Source of the DNA: Batkoa obscura
Lineage: Eukaryota; Entomophthoromycota; Entomophthoromycetes; Entomophthorales; Batkoaceae
Reading direction: 5' to 3'
Length of the DNA: 64,000 bases
Assembly: GCA_030770535.1 (NCBI GenBank)
Contig: JASVEC010000016.1
Span: 310,001 to 374,000 of the forward strand
Shown here piece after piece: positions 34,636 through 46,463 of this stretch (the first letter of the stretch is position 1; each line of letters begins with the position of its first letter). The translations under genes were made by a program, and so were the position numbers. A model generated the notes under the pieces. That model did no database searches and was not told the DNA's origin. It saw only the letters and a list, made by a program, of their open reading frames with translations.

Positions 34636-35098
34636 TGTGAAATCTGGTACTCAGTGTTTGGAGTCAAGAACAGCTATTGCTGGGTTGACTACACTATAAG
34701 TCAAAAGGTCTTAGTTTATGTGACTAAGATAGACTTGGATTATGAAGAATAGCATGTAATAGGTTACAAGCTATATAAGACAAATATAATAGACAATACT
34801 AATGTAACTCTATGTAAAATACTATTAAGAAAACTTAGTGGCTTTATTAAATGTTCGAGATATCAGGGAATAATTCAGTTAAAAGCCTCGAACTACTATA
34901 CTCTGTAAACTCTTTTATACTCTGAAAAGTATAAATATCAAAATGAGAAGATAATATTCTTTTGGGATGGAGCTAGAAATTCTCATAACAAATCAAAATA
35001 AGAACATGGGATTGAATTCCTCTGAACTCGAGAACACAACAGCTTAAGCGATTGTTATGTTATAACTAACCATGGGACTGACAAAGCGATATTTCACA
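34636..35098 (+). repeat. Left arm of a 463-bp perfect inverted repeat
   Basis: By eye identical, base for base, to the reverse complement of 35548-36010. Each arm has its own short inverted ends (TGTGAAAT and ATTTCACA), so an arm looks like one non-autonomous DNA element inserted twice in opposite directions, or a duplicated fold-back unit. Inside is a coding relic reading FFWDGARNSHNKSK, like the second acidic motif of IS630/Tc1-type transposases, and YCWVDYTISQKVLVYVTK further upstream in another frame. Stops are present in both arms at the same places. Confidence 0.88.
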
Positions 35099-35133
35099 GC
35101 AGCGTTATTTTAGCCATGGTGCTTTTAATTAGA

Positions 35134-35239
35134 ATATGGGGATGTATTTTTGTGTTTAAGAATTTTACTAACAATTTTTCCACTTAAATAGCGCTTAAAA
35201 AATGGAAAAAATAATGAAGTCAAAAAAACATCCCCATAT
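35134..35239 (+). mobile_element. MITE copy 8, in the loop of the inverted repeat
   Basis: Complete, ATATGGGGATG to CATCCCCATAT, plus orientation. Sits in the 449-base spacer between the two arms, 36 bases from the left arm. Confidence 0.92.
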
Positions 35240-35547
35240 AATAATTTTGGAGGTAATGGTTCTATACCTATAATAAGTTTGTATCATAATATTATAATAA
35301 ATACATTCATTTAAATAAGTCAATAATAAATGATTTAGTTTAAAAATAAACACAAATATTTTAACATAAAAACAAATTTGAATTACTATTAATTTGCTTT
35401 TTTGAAAAACCAAAAAACTATTTATTTTTATATAAACAAAATATATTTAAAAGTAATGTTGATAAACGTGATGTTTTTAATGGATATTATGAAGAATATA
35501 ATGATAACGATGATAAATATTTTTACTTTCATTTTCAAATGACAAAG

Positions 35548-36010
35548 TGTGAAATATCGCTTTGTCAGTCCCATGGTTAGTTATAACATAACAATCGCTT
35601 AAGCTGTTGTGTTCTCGAGTTCAGAGGAATTCAATCCCATGTTCTTATTTTGATTTGTTATGAGAATTTCTAGCTCCATCCCAAAAGAATATTATCTTCT
35701 CATTTTGATATTTATACTTTTCAGAGTATAAAAGAGTTTACAGAGTATAGTAGTTCGAGGCTTTTAACTGAATTATTCCCTGATATCTCGAACATTTAAT
35801 AAAGCCACTAAGTTTTCTTAATAGTATTTTACATAGAGTTACATTAGTATTGTCTATTATATTTGTCTTATATAGCTTGTAACCTATTACATGCTATTCT
35901 TCATAATCCAAGTCTATCTTAGTCACATAAACTAAGACCTTTTGACTTATAGTGTAGTCAACCCAGCAATAGCTGTTCTTGACTCCAAACACTGAGTACC
36001 AGATTTCACA
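35548..36010 (-). repeat. Right arm of the 463-bp perfect inverted repeat
   Basis: Reverse-complement partner of 34636-35098 with no indel seen. Flanks differ from those of the left arm and no clear target duplication was found (CAAAG before, CTGC after). Confidence 0.88.
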
Positions 36011-36213
36011 CTGCTTATATAAATTAGTCTAAAAAAGTCTTAATTTAGCTTAAATATTATTATTGATATAATAATATAATATAACATATTCATATTAATA
36101 ATGAGATTTAGTTATAAAATTGCTAATTTTTAGAAATTTAAATCTTATTTTTACAGTTTTGGATATGGTTTTCAAATTCAGATTATCAATTTTAGTATAT
36201 ATTTTTATTTAAT

Positions 36214-36319
36214 ATATGGGGATGTATTTTTATGTTTAAGGATTTTACTAACAAATTTTCCACTTAAATAGCGCTTAAAAATGGAAAAAATTGTGAAGTC
36301 AAAAAAAACATTCCCATAT
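36214..36319 (+). mobile_element. MITE copy 9 (ATATGGGG family)
   Basis: ATATGGGGATG to CATTCCCATAT, plus orientation. Its last four bases (ATAT) are also the first four of copy 10. Confidence 0.9.
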
Positions 36320-36421
36320 GGGGATGTATTTATGTATTTAAGAATTTCCCTAATAATCTTTCCACTCAAGTAGTGCTCAAAAAATGGAAAAAGTGATGAA
36401 ACTAAAAAAGCATCCTCATAT
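36316..36421 (+). mobile_element. MITE copy 10, head-to-tail with copy 9
   Basis: ATATGGGGATG to CATCCTCATAT, plus orientation. It shares ATAT with copy 9, as expected if one element inserted into the terminal TA/ATAT of the other. Confidence 0.88.
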
Positions 36422-36512
36422 ATTATTATTCAAATAAAATATCTACTTTTAAAAGTCAAAACAAAAAATACGTAGAGTAAATAAAATATTTTACTGTATA
36501 TGTAGGTGATTT

Positions 36513-36586
36513 GCTTCGGTAGTGTAGTTGGTTATCACGTCACCCTTACAAGGTGAAGGTCTCCAGTTCGAACCTGGGCTGAAGCA
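36513..36586 (+). tRNA. tRNA-Val (anticodon TAC)
   Basis: Acceptor GCTTCGG/CTGAAGC with one G-T pair. The anticodon TAC is in CTTACAA. T arm is CCAGTTCGAACCTGG. No intron. It lies about 90 bases after the MITE pair. Confidence 0.94.
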
Positions 36587-36639
36587 GTTATTATTTTATG
36601 TATTTACCATTATTTTTTTTAAAGCCAATAAATTTCATA

Positions 36640-37962
36640 TTAAAATAAAAACATTTGCTTTTTATTTTTAAACTTATTCTCACCATTATCAAACAATCCC
36701 TTTAAACTTCCAAGTTTCAATCTATTGACATGGATGTTCTCAAATTGATTTGAAAATAATGGGTCCTTTCCCATAATTTCCAATAATTTGTTATACATAT
36801 TCACCCTTTCTAACAAACTATTTTCTTTATACCATTTAGTCATCCAAAAACCAGTTAAATTAATTTGATGAAATATTAAATAACTAGAGGATAATAAAAT
36901 AGGTTGTTTGGACATAGCTCCATAGGTTATAACGCTGCTTTTTTCTCCCATTTGTTTGAGCATATCATTGACCAATTTTCCTCCAACACAATTAAAGCCG
37001 AGTTTGATGTTATGCTCTTTAAACTTGGATTTCTTAAATTCGGAGTAAGTTAAGACAATGTCTGCCCCTAAAGTATGCAATTCTTGTTTTAAGGCTTCTG
37101 TTTCAGATTCGTTTTCCCTGATTGAAATATTAGTAAATTCATCATAATAATTTGCAATCAATTGTTACCTTTCCCTAATTAAATTAATGCTCTTAATTTT
37201 CCAATGCTTACATAATATAATAATTGCTTTGCCCACTTCAGAATTAGCGCCGTTTTGGAGGATATAATGACCTTCACTTAAATTTTGATAATCTTTTAAT
37301 AATCGATAAGCTGTGGAGGGGTTGACACTGATCGATGCTAATTGTTGGATGGTTACATTGGTAAATTTCGAAGGTAATTTTAATACTTTGTTGCCATCAG
37401 TAATTACATGGGAGCGCCAAGTACCTATATACAGAATAATTAGAATTAAGATTAATATTAAGATTGATAGTTTCGAGTTTATTCTTCATTCTTCATTTTT
37501 TAATAGAGAGAATAAAATACTTACCAAATCCAGAACTTAGAGGCATAACTTTGTCCCCAATCTTTAAATCTTTAACATTCGAACCTACTTTCGTCACTTC
37601 GGCTACCCCTTCATTACCTGGGATGGAACCTAAATTTTCCACTTGTTTTGCAAGTATTGGATAAACACCTTCGATTTGATTGACATCACTTGGATTGATA
37701 TTACTAGCGAGAAATTTTATTTCAATCTCATCTGATTTTGGCGAGGTTAAGGAGTATTCTTTTAAGCTTTAAAAATAGGAGTTAGAGTTAAAAGTTTATG
37801 TTGATTATAAAGTGAGTAGATTATTTACTGCAATACTTCATTGATATTACCAGTTTCATTGAAGATGATGGCTCTTCCTGTGGTGTAAAAGTAAGTGCTT
37901 AGTATTGAAGAGTTGGTAAATGCTTTTGAAATTGTGATTGTAGTTTGTAAAAATTTTAACAT
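36640..37962 (-). CDS. ETR1: Mitochondrial enoyl-[ACP] reductase (Etr1/MECR)
   Basis: Four exons are inferred: 37962-37829, 37766-37525, 37424-37169 and 37117-36640, giving 369 aa. It performs the last reduction step of mitochondrial fatty acid synthesis (trans-2-enoyl-ACP to acyl-ACP with NADPH), the route that supplies the lipoic acid precursor. The N-terminus (MLKFLQTTITISKAF) is a mitochondrial presequence. Family motifs are NINPSDVNQIEGVYP, with the active-site Tyr, then IPGNEGVAEV, QNGANSEVGKAIIILC (nucleotide-binding loop), INLIRERENESE, LGADIVLTYSE, GFNCVGGK and TYGAMSKQP. It is a zinc-free medium-chain dehydrogenase/reductase. The order of motifs and the length match yeast Etr1. It shares a short (about 190-base) divergent upstream region with ECD. 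Confidence 0.95.
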
Positions 37963-38126
37963 TGTTATAGAAATTAATAAGTGAATTTGTTATTGATTTT
38001 TAATTTTTGATGCTTACTTCATCCGAATTTTGACCAATAATAAACTCAATATAATATTTAAGTTTATTGGCTAATAACTAAGAATACTATTTTATTCAAA
38101 ATAAGCTAAAATACAATCTCTTTCAA

Positions 38127-38155
38127 TATAAATATAAATATAAATATAAATATAA
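38127..38155. repeat. ATAAAT microsatellite in the 5' region of ECD
   Basis: About five tandem ATAAAT units end directly at the ATG of the ECD gene, so the leader immediately before the start codon is a simple repeat and probably varies in length. Confidence 0.85.
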
Positions 38156-40299
38156 ATGGAAGAAGAAGGAGTAAATGTTATTAATGAAGATTGTATATTT
38201 TATAAAATATTCCTAAAAAAAGAAACTGAAATTCAAAGTATTAAAGAATCCTTCTTTAAATTAATCAATCAAATTCGATTCTTTAATAAAGTTCATTATA
38301 TTTGGCATCAACAAGGGATTGAATTTAATTTGTTAGAATTAGAAGGTAAGAGAATGTTACAATATTTGAAATAATAAATTTAATAAATTCAATAGATTAT
38401 AACGTATTGTCTGGAAAAACGACCTTTTCGGATAATATAATAGACGAATGGCTGATTACATGGGCTTTTTATGAGCTATCGAAGGAATATAAAGATGTTT
38501 TTATAAGGTAGTAAAAATTCTATTTCATTTCATAAATAACTGAATAAGGATGATTAGCTTAACAGATAATGAAGGCCAATTTTTATTAATTGAAACGGCA
38601 GACTATTTGGAAAATTGGATGTTACCAGAAATTATGGATAATAGAGTAAATTTAATAACATTCAATTTTAATAATAGTAAAATATTAACGACCCATTAAG
38701 GTGTATTTAAAGAATGGAAAAATGAATATAATTAATAGAAATAAAGGAGAAAAGATACTTGAAAAAGAAGGTATTTCTATGATAATGAAAGAAGAGTTTG
38801 TTGCCAATGAATTGATTCAATTAGCTTTTAAACAAAGAATTAAAGAGTAAATTGAATAATTCAATGAAATACTAAAGATAGCTAATTGATTGTTTTTATT
38901 ACTAGTTTCCCAAAATTAGCTCAACAACAAGAACATTTGGCTTATGCCTATTTACCATTAGCCATAGCAAAATTATTAACGATTGAACCACAGTTGATCT
39001 CCAAATGTCTAAATCAATATTATTTAAGAGATCCTATTTTATTTAAAGTAAGTTCTATTATCTAATAGAGCCTAATAATGATATTGTTGCTAATATACTT
39101 TAATTTGATTAGAAATGTAATGAGCTAAAATACTTTCAATTAAAAGATAAAGTATTGTATAAAGTCCCAATGACCAGGACGTTGTATGCTCAAACATTAT
39201 TTCAAAAAGTACCTAATCCATTACCAAAATCCTTCTTGAGTTGGGAGTTAGAAAATAAGAATGATAATGACAAAAAATGGTTTGAGTTAGGATTTAAAAT
39301 AGTAAGTTTATATATATATAATATTATCATTATAATAATATAATGTAATTATTAGATTTGTGGCTTTGAAATGTTAAGTTATGATTTTCAATATCCAATA
39401 GAAAAAGATAGCAAATGGAATTTGATCCTTAATGAATTAATTATTAATAATTACTTTCAAGGGGAACAAGAAGGAAGTCAAAAATATTTAATATTATTAA
39501 ATCAAGCTAAAAATTATTATTCTTTATTAAATAATAATAGCAATAACAATAATAAATTAGATCTAAATCAATTTCAATTAGACAATATTAGTTTATTAAA
39601 TATTAACTTAAAAGAATCGGATATAGATTGGTTGAATATATCTAATGAAGAATTGGAAAAAATGTTATCGAATTATCAAAACCAATCAGTAGTTTTTATT
39701 ATATTATTTATTTAATATTTAATTAATAGTAAAACTTATAGGATAATAAAAACAATGACGATTTATTAAACAATACTTCCGATGAAGAAGAAGATACAAA
39801 AGATACCATGAATAAAGTAGATGAGTTAATATCTAATTTAAATTTATTTTTAAATAGTGAATCGGGTATTAAAGGTATAGAGCGTCATGAGTAAGCTATA
39901 TCAAATAACATTAATAATAAATTAAAAATAACAAATTGTTATTCAGAGATTTAGATAATAATAATAATGAAGAGGATTCCGATGACGAAATTGAAATCGA
40001 TTCCAATCTCTTTTTTAAATCTGTTAATGAATTGTTAGGTGAATTACACAATTCCGTTTTATTTTAACTTATATATTTAACCTTTACATATACTAGACAA
40101 TGCGACAGAAACGAAGGATATTGACAGCACTAACACCAACGACAATGAAGAAGAAGTAGACATAGTTAAACAAGAATTAAATGACACTAAAGTATTCGAA
40201 AATGAAAATGAAATAGACTTAGATTTGGGCATTGTTAATAGTTTATTAAAAGCTTATCAATTAGATCCCAATTCCAATCCAGTTAATGGGTTACTATAA
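38156..40299 (+). CDS. ECD/SGT1 family protein (ecdysoneless homologue)
   Basis: Ten exons are inferred: 38156-38345, 38396-38507, 38549-38645, 38701-38846, 38906-39047, 39113-39301, 39356-39688, 39742-39890, 39947-40038 and 40097-40299. They give 550 aa in frame. The start INEDCIFYKIFLKKE is followed by FNKVHYIWHQQGIEF, TTFSDNIIDEWLITWAFYEL, DNEGQFLLIETADYLENWML and PEIMDNRVYLKNGK, matching the conserved first third of the ECD/SGT1 family. CGFEMLSYDF is a second family landmark. The C-terminus is Asp/Glu-rich with Asn runs. ECD proteins act in pre-mRNA splicing and R2TP-linked complex assembly. The Schizosaccharomyces homologue influences transcription of glycolytic genes. Distinct from the Hsp90 co-chaperone also called SGT1. 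Very short introns are the least certain points. Confidence 0.88.
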
Positions 40300-40586
40300 A
40301 AAAATTATTTATATAATAGAAATAAAATATCTAATTTATAAAATTGAATATTTAATAGATTTTTTTATTAGTTAAATTCGATTCATAAATTAGTATAAAA
40401 TAAATATTACTTGAGCATTTAATAATTAAATTCTTATTTAAAATAAATTTCAACCATAGAAATCAAAATTTTCTTTATTGATTACTTTAAAATCCCCTTT
40501 ACTATTCATTAATGTCCAATATTACTATCTAAAATGTAAGATCAAACTCTATAATTATATAATTTTGCCTAATTAACTATATAAAG

Positions 40587-40592
40587 GCGGCT

Positions 40593-40636
<44 letters not shown>

Positions 40637-40659
40637 GCGTTCAATCCGCGGTGGGCGCA
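40587..40659 (+). tRNA. tRNA-Phe (anticodon GAA)
   Basis: The anticodon stem-loop is TCAGA CTGAAGA TCTGA with GAA, and the T arm is CCGCGTTCAATCCGCGG. The acceptor GCGGCTA faces TGGGCGC, leaving a G4-G69 mismatch in an otherwise paired stem. The T loop has A at position 57. It is likely functional, but the mismatch is unusual. Confidence 0.88.
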
Positions 40660-40869
40660 TACGAACAAACGTTCATATCTGATTTTGAATCAATCTTTTT
40701 TATTCTTTTTAAATTCTTACTAATAATTTATCAAACAATATCTTAATTTATCATTTTTTTTATTCTAAAATTAATATCAAAATTTTAAATTGTAATAAAC
40801 AAAATTACTTTGATAAAAATAACCAAAAATTCATCAATTTTTATTCTTAATTTTAATAACTTCCTATTT

Positions 40870-41282
40870 CTAATATTTAGCACACCTTTTACACTTTCCC
40901 TCCTCTATACACTTTACGTGACTCAAATGGCCACATGGAAATACTATTACTTTTTCCCTATCCTCATTCCCATCCTCTTGCTCTCCTCTCCTTTCCACAG
41001 TAACTTTGAACCCACATTTAACACATCTTGGAGCAAAAGCTCTCAAACCTTTAACTCGATTTTTAAATTCTAATTTCAATACTTTAAAACAATCTTTAGC
41101 TACAATTTGTTTGGTTATTTGTAACATCTTTTTTTCATTTGAACAAGTATTAATTACAGATATCAATAAATCTTGAAATTCATTTAAAATAGCATTAGAA
41201 GTAGAATTTGATAAAGTCTCATTTTTTGGTATTGATTCCAATAATTTAGTTAATAATTTAGGTACTGATAATTTAGTATTGA

Positions 41283-41313
<31 letters not shown>

Positions 41314-44300
41314 TCCCATTGATGGATTAATGATTATAGTAAATAGATCTTGTATTAATTGTTGAATTATCAATTTGCATTCTTCTTTCATTTGTTTTTC
41401 AAATTCCGTTATCTCTTGAATTTCATATATCTTTTGATTAGCCATTAATAAACATGAAATTAATTGATAATTTAACTCTAAACTTAATTCCATATTATTA
41501 TCATTGAGTAAATTCACTTGAGATCGATCACATAATCCCATACCAATAGCTGTCATTGTTTGAATTTTCATTAACTCAGATTCTGTTTTGTTTTTGATTT
41601 CGAATTTGGATTGTTTTTCTACTTTTAGAGTATCTTGTTTCTCTCTATTACTTTTCAATAAGATTTCAATTGATTCAAATGATAGCTTTATAACTTTTAA
41701 TATTTCTTCCATTGCTTCCATTAACTTTCCTTGAAGTTCCAATAAATAAACAATTCCATTTATAATCTTATATTTCTTTACAATTTCCATCATCTCATTA
41801 ATAATTTTTTCATTACAATTGAATTTCAAATAATTAATTACTTGATTACTATTAAATTGACATAATAAATTTAAATAATTTAATTTCAATTCATTATTAA
41901 ATTCATATTCTTCATTAACCAATTCCTTTAAATAATTATATTGTAACTCAGGTTCTTTATCTAGTAAAGGAATGACTTCGAATTCATTATCTTTGTACCA
42001 AAGTTGAATAATATTTTTAGTTTGTTTAGGATCAATTTTAGTTAATTGAATAAAATTTAATTCAATTTGATATTTAAATTCCTTCCATTTTTCGTCTTTT
42101 AATAGTGCATATGCTTTAATTAAAATTTCAAATATATCTTTGAACAATTCTTTATCTAATAAACAAACTAAAAACATATTCTTATAATCTTCTTCTTTTT
42201 CATAAACCCATTTTAATACCTTAAAAAAGCTAGCATTCAATAATATCTCTTTATCTCTTGGTTGATATATTTTAATCAAATTTAACATAACTTGTTGTCT
42301 TTCAATAAATGTAATATTAAAATCTCTATCATTGATATTAGTTAATTCCATAAATATTTTATCCAAAATATTGAATTCTAATTTGATCTTTTGATTTACC
42401 GCTAATTTAATAAAAAATTCCATCAATTTATATCGATTTTTTCCTATTAATTGAATCTTTTCATTTTCCCATAAACATTGTAAAAAGGGGTTTGTTAATT
42501 CTTGAAATAAATTCACATTGAATTTCAATTCTAAATTATTAACACTTTGTTCTAAATTATTTAATATGTCTAATAATCCTTTACTATCTAACCAACATAA
42601 AAATTTAAAATATGGATACTCGACACTCTCCTCTTCCTTACATAGTCCGTCTACTTTTGGTAATTTTATCTCTTTATCATCACCCCAACACATTTTATTT
42701 TGACTTAGAATCCATTTAGATATTTGTTGAACTGCCAATTCATGAGATTGAGGGGACAAAGGTAACAAGGTGGGAAAGGATTTACCTTTAGTAATTATAA
42801 TTAAATAATCTAATAATTTATTAAATTGTAATTGATTTTGATTTAATTGAATATTATTATTTAATTCTTCATTCATTATAATTTCTAAATTAAACTTATT
42901 ACTATTATTTGAATTGTTTTGTTGTTGTTGTACTTCTAATTGAACTAGTAATTCTTTGATTGGTGTAATAAAATCTAACATAGCTGTAGAATATAAAAAT
43001 AATAAACCATCTAATAATTGATATTGTTTACAAATCTTGGTGCATAAATCTAAATCTAATTTTAATGGATTTAAATGAAATAATATAGATTCTATTCGAC
43101 TTATGTAATTCTTTTCTTTAGAATAACAAATCAACCATTCTTTAATAAAATCCATTGGTAATTCTTCCAGAAAATCTATAATTATTGGGGTTGGAAACAT
43201 AACATAAGGTTCAATAGCTAAATATAAATATAAATTTAAGTTCATTAATTTGAGCTTTTCATAAATATTAATGAATAATAAATCTAATTCTCCTAATTCA
43301 AAACATGCTTGTACTACTGCTTTACAAAAGGCATCGACTTCTAACAAGTAATCTTTTCCTTCTTGTCTATTGCTTCCCCATTTTAATGTAAGATGATTTA
43401 ATGAAGCTAATAATAATGCTGATATTTTATTTTTCATGATTTTTTTCCTTAAATTGATATTCTCAGATAACATTGAAAAGTAATAAATGGAACCTTCTTT
43501 TAAATAATGAGATGCTAATAAAATAGCTTCAATAGCTTCTCCTTTATTAATTAAATTCATTACATGATCTGACCAACTTAATGGTAATCCAATTGTAAAA
43601 TTCAAATTTCCTAACAAAAATAATTTATTTTTATAACTTGTTAACCCATATTTATAATCTGGAATTATTTCATAATAATGTTGATCATTGTTATTATTAT
43701 TGTTATTTGAATTAGTTAAATTAAATTCCTTCTTAGGATAATTTAATATTGGCTGATATTGACTTAATGAACCAATTGTTGTTGAATTATTTTTATTTTG
43801 AATATCTAATAAATGTAAGATTTCTCTTTGATCTAGTATTAATAAATTTCGATGATTAATCCAATTTAAACTTAATATAGAATAGTCACAATGAATTTCA
43901 TTTAATTTGATGATGTCGATTAAATTGTTATTATTATTCTCATTATTTAAACTAACTTTTAATATTATTAATACATTATTAAAACTAACAGCTAACAATG
44001 GATCATGTAATATTCCATCTACTTTACTACTTGAATAAAATTTAATCATCGCATTTAATTGATTATTATTATTCTCTAATTCCATATCCGTTAAATTATA
44101 TTTAAATTTCAAACTGTTTATTATTTCTTTCTTAGTAATTGTATAAATGATTTCCGTTTTAGGTTTTAATCTCATAACAATCACTTCTTTATAACTCAAA
44201 ATGGCCACTAAATTCATATCTTCCATACTTTTATTCAATCCAGTATATGATAATGTTTGCATATCTACTAATACGTCCTCAATACTTTTACTTTTACTTT

Positions 44301-45625
44301 TATTAATATAAATCAACTTTGATTTACTACTCATGCCCATAATACCAGTTGATATATGATGATAAAATACATTGCCCATTTCATCTGCTGATAGAAACCT
44401 TTTAGATTTTCCTAGAAATTGAACATTTCTAATTTGATTTCCTTTAATATGTCCTAATTTCTTAATACTCAATAAACTTTTTTTCTTTTCCAATATTGGT
44501 AATATTGTTGTTATGATTTGTCCTTTAATTAAATCCCAAATCGCTATTAATCCTTGACTATAACCTACTAATAGCCAATCACCATCTTTGGAAATATCTA
44601 AACTGGTAATACTACCATGTTCTAAAGCTAATAAAGTAAATTAATAAAATATATTAAATTAAATTCTTTTTTTAAAATATTAATTAATTTCTTACCAACT
44701 GCTGTATTCCCCAAAACAAATTTTAATTTTTGATGGAAATCAAACACAACTAATAAACCTTTCGAAGTAGCAAATACAATCCATTTGTTGACATAAAATA
44801 ATAATGGTCTACCTAAACTTTCAATTGTCTGTTCATTAAATAATTGTTTAGTAATATGTGTTAATTGAATCCATTGAATCATACTATCTTCTTCATTATC
44901 TAACATTAATTCTTTATTTAATTCCAACAAACTTTGAATTATTAAATTTTCATTTTCATTCATTGAATAGTTTGTCATATCATCTCGAGTATAAGTCATC
45001 GTTGTCATTGTGGGCGATAAAGGACTTAAGATCTATTATTAAAATAATATTAAAAAAATTCAAAATAATTAGGATGATTTAACTCACCCCTTTAATTGAT
45101 TGAGAATAGTTCGAATCTAAATCCTCTTGATATTCTATATCAATATCAAATGCTTCTTCAGCATTTAATATAGTATCTAAAATTAAATCTTTACCTAAAT
45201 AATAATAATAAACTCAATTTGTTAAATAACTTGAAATCAAAATTACCTCCTTTAACAAACTCTTGGTACAAACTAACTTCCATTTCAATCCTTTCCAGTA
45301 ATTCCCATCCTTTTTGTCTTGTCACTTCATCAAATCCAAATTTCCCACTTTCATCTAATTTTAATCTCAAACTCCTCATTATCAATTCTAATTCCTTGAT
45401 ATGCTCTAATAACACGCTATCGGTTACATCTGCAAGAAACTCTTCTTTTATGCACCAATAATCAAATTTTTTTTTATATTGTAATAATAATTGAGAAGTT
45501 AATCGTTGATTAGATTCACTTTGTTGAGTGAAAAAGTGTAAATTCTTAGAAGAAGAAGGTTTAAGCCCATTAGAACGTGGATGGGGAGAGATAGAAGTGG
45601 CATTGGTATATATATTGTCAAGCAT
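40870..45625 (-). CDS. VPS8: Vps8, CORVET tethering-complex subunit
   Basis: Four exons are inferred: 45625-45247, 45194-45088, 45032-44696 and 44627-40870, giving 1526 aa. The N-terminal third is a WD40-like propeller with the family's signature segments: VFATSKGLLVVFDFHQKLK, EHGSITSLDISKDGDWLLVG, LGHIKGNQIRNVQFLGKSKR and FLSADEMGNVFYH. The middle is a long helical solenoid (LASHYLKEGSIYYF onward). The last 60 residues are a RING-H2 finger (CVKCGFKVTVERRG, then FPCGHLSHVKCIEEGKCKRC). In CORVET, Vps8 binds the Rab5-type GTPase and tethers early endosomes before fusion. Asn runs are coding microsatellites (for example around 41284-41311). Longer than yeast Vps8, mostly through Asn-rich inserts. 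It is divergent from PP2A. Confidence 0.92.
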
Positions 45626-46463
45626 CAAATTTATGTTTTGCTTTTTAGATAAAATAAAATAAAATAAAATAAAATAAAAAATAATGTTGATCTAATTTTC
45701 AATAATTTTGTAATTTATTTTATTACTTACGTTTTTATTCTTTTTGGAAAGGTTTGTAAAAAATTTTAACTAAGTTTTGAGTCTGAATTTTCTTATTGAT
45801 TTTATAATATGAGAAGTTTTCAACTTCATTTTAATAATCTTATCAATTTGAAAATTGAAATAGAAATAATTAAAAAATAAAAGTTTAGAATATCAAACTA
45901 ATAAAATCTATTAGTATTAAAAATCAACTAACCTTCACCTTATTGACCCACCCTTCTCTTCAATTCAGTTAAATTAAATTCCCTTTCAAGGATTCATTTC
46001 AACCTAACTTCATAGCAAATTTTAATTTCCATTTTTAAAAAAAGAAATTAGAATTCGAACCAATAATAACTTACAAGGTAATAGTCCAGCCTCACCATTT
46101 TCAGCAAAAGGATTGCAAAAGAACTGTTTTAGAGGAGACTAATTGCATAAATTGAAAATGAGCATTCAATGATGATGCTTTTTAGAAAGTAACTTATTAA
46201 CTTAAGTTCCAAGGTTGAATTTTTAATTAAGAGTATTGACACCAATTTTTAAAAAAAGTAGAAAATTCGTATTTTTATAATATAGGTACACTTTAATTAT
46301 TTAATATTTTTTATTTCTTAACACTTTTAACATTGTAAAAACTTTTACTGAAAAAAAGTTCACTTTCTATTTTCTATTATCTTTTTTGCCTTCAACATTA
46401 ATTAACTCCTAATTCTCAACACCTTTTTAGTAACTAAAAAAGAATTTGAAAGAATAAAATACA
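45626..46463. promoter_or_regulatory. Divergent upstream region of VPS8 and PP2A
   Basis: 838 bases between two starts in opposite directions. It begins with an AAAAT simple repeat at 45651-45680 and has pyrimidine-rich stretches near 46370-46410. No coding region or MITE was seen. A shared promoter region is inferred from position. Confidence 0.5.

Noticed and set aside
34636-36010. CRISPR-like or phage-like array because of the repeats
   Set aside because: There are only two inverted arms and MITEs with no regular spacing or spacers. The setting is a eukaryotic nuclear genome.
38641-38700. Open continuation NLITFNFNNSKILTTH after DNR in the ECD gene
   Set aside because: It ends in a stop, whereas removing 38646-38700 as an intron gives DNRVYLKNGK, the conserved ECD segment.
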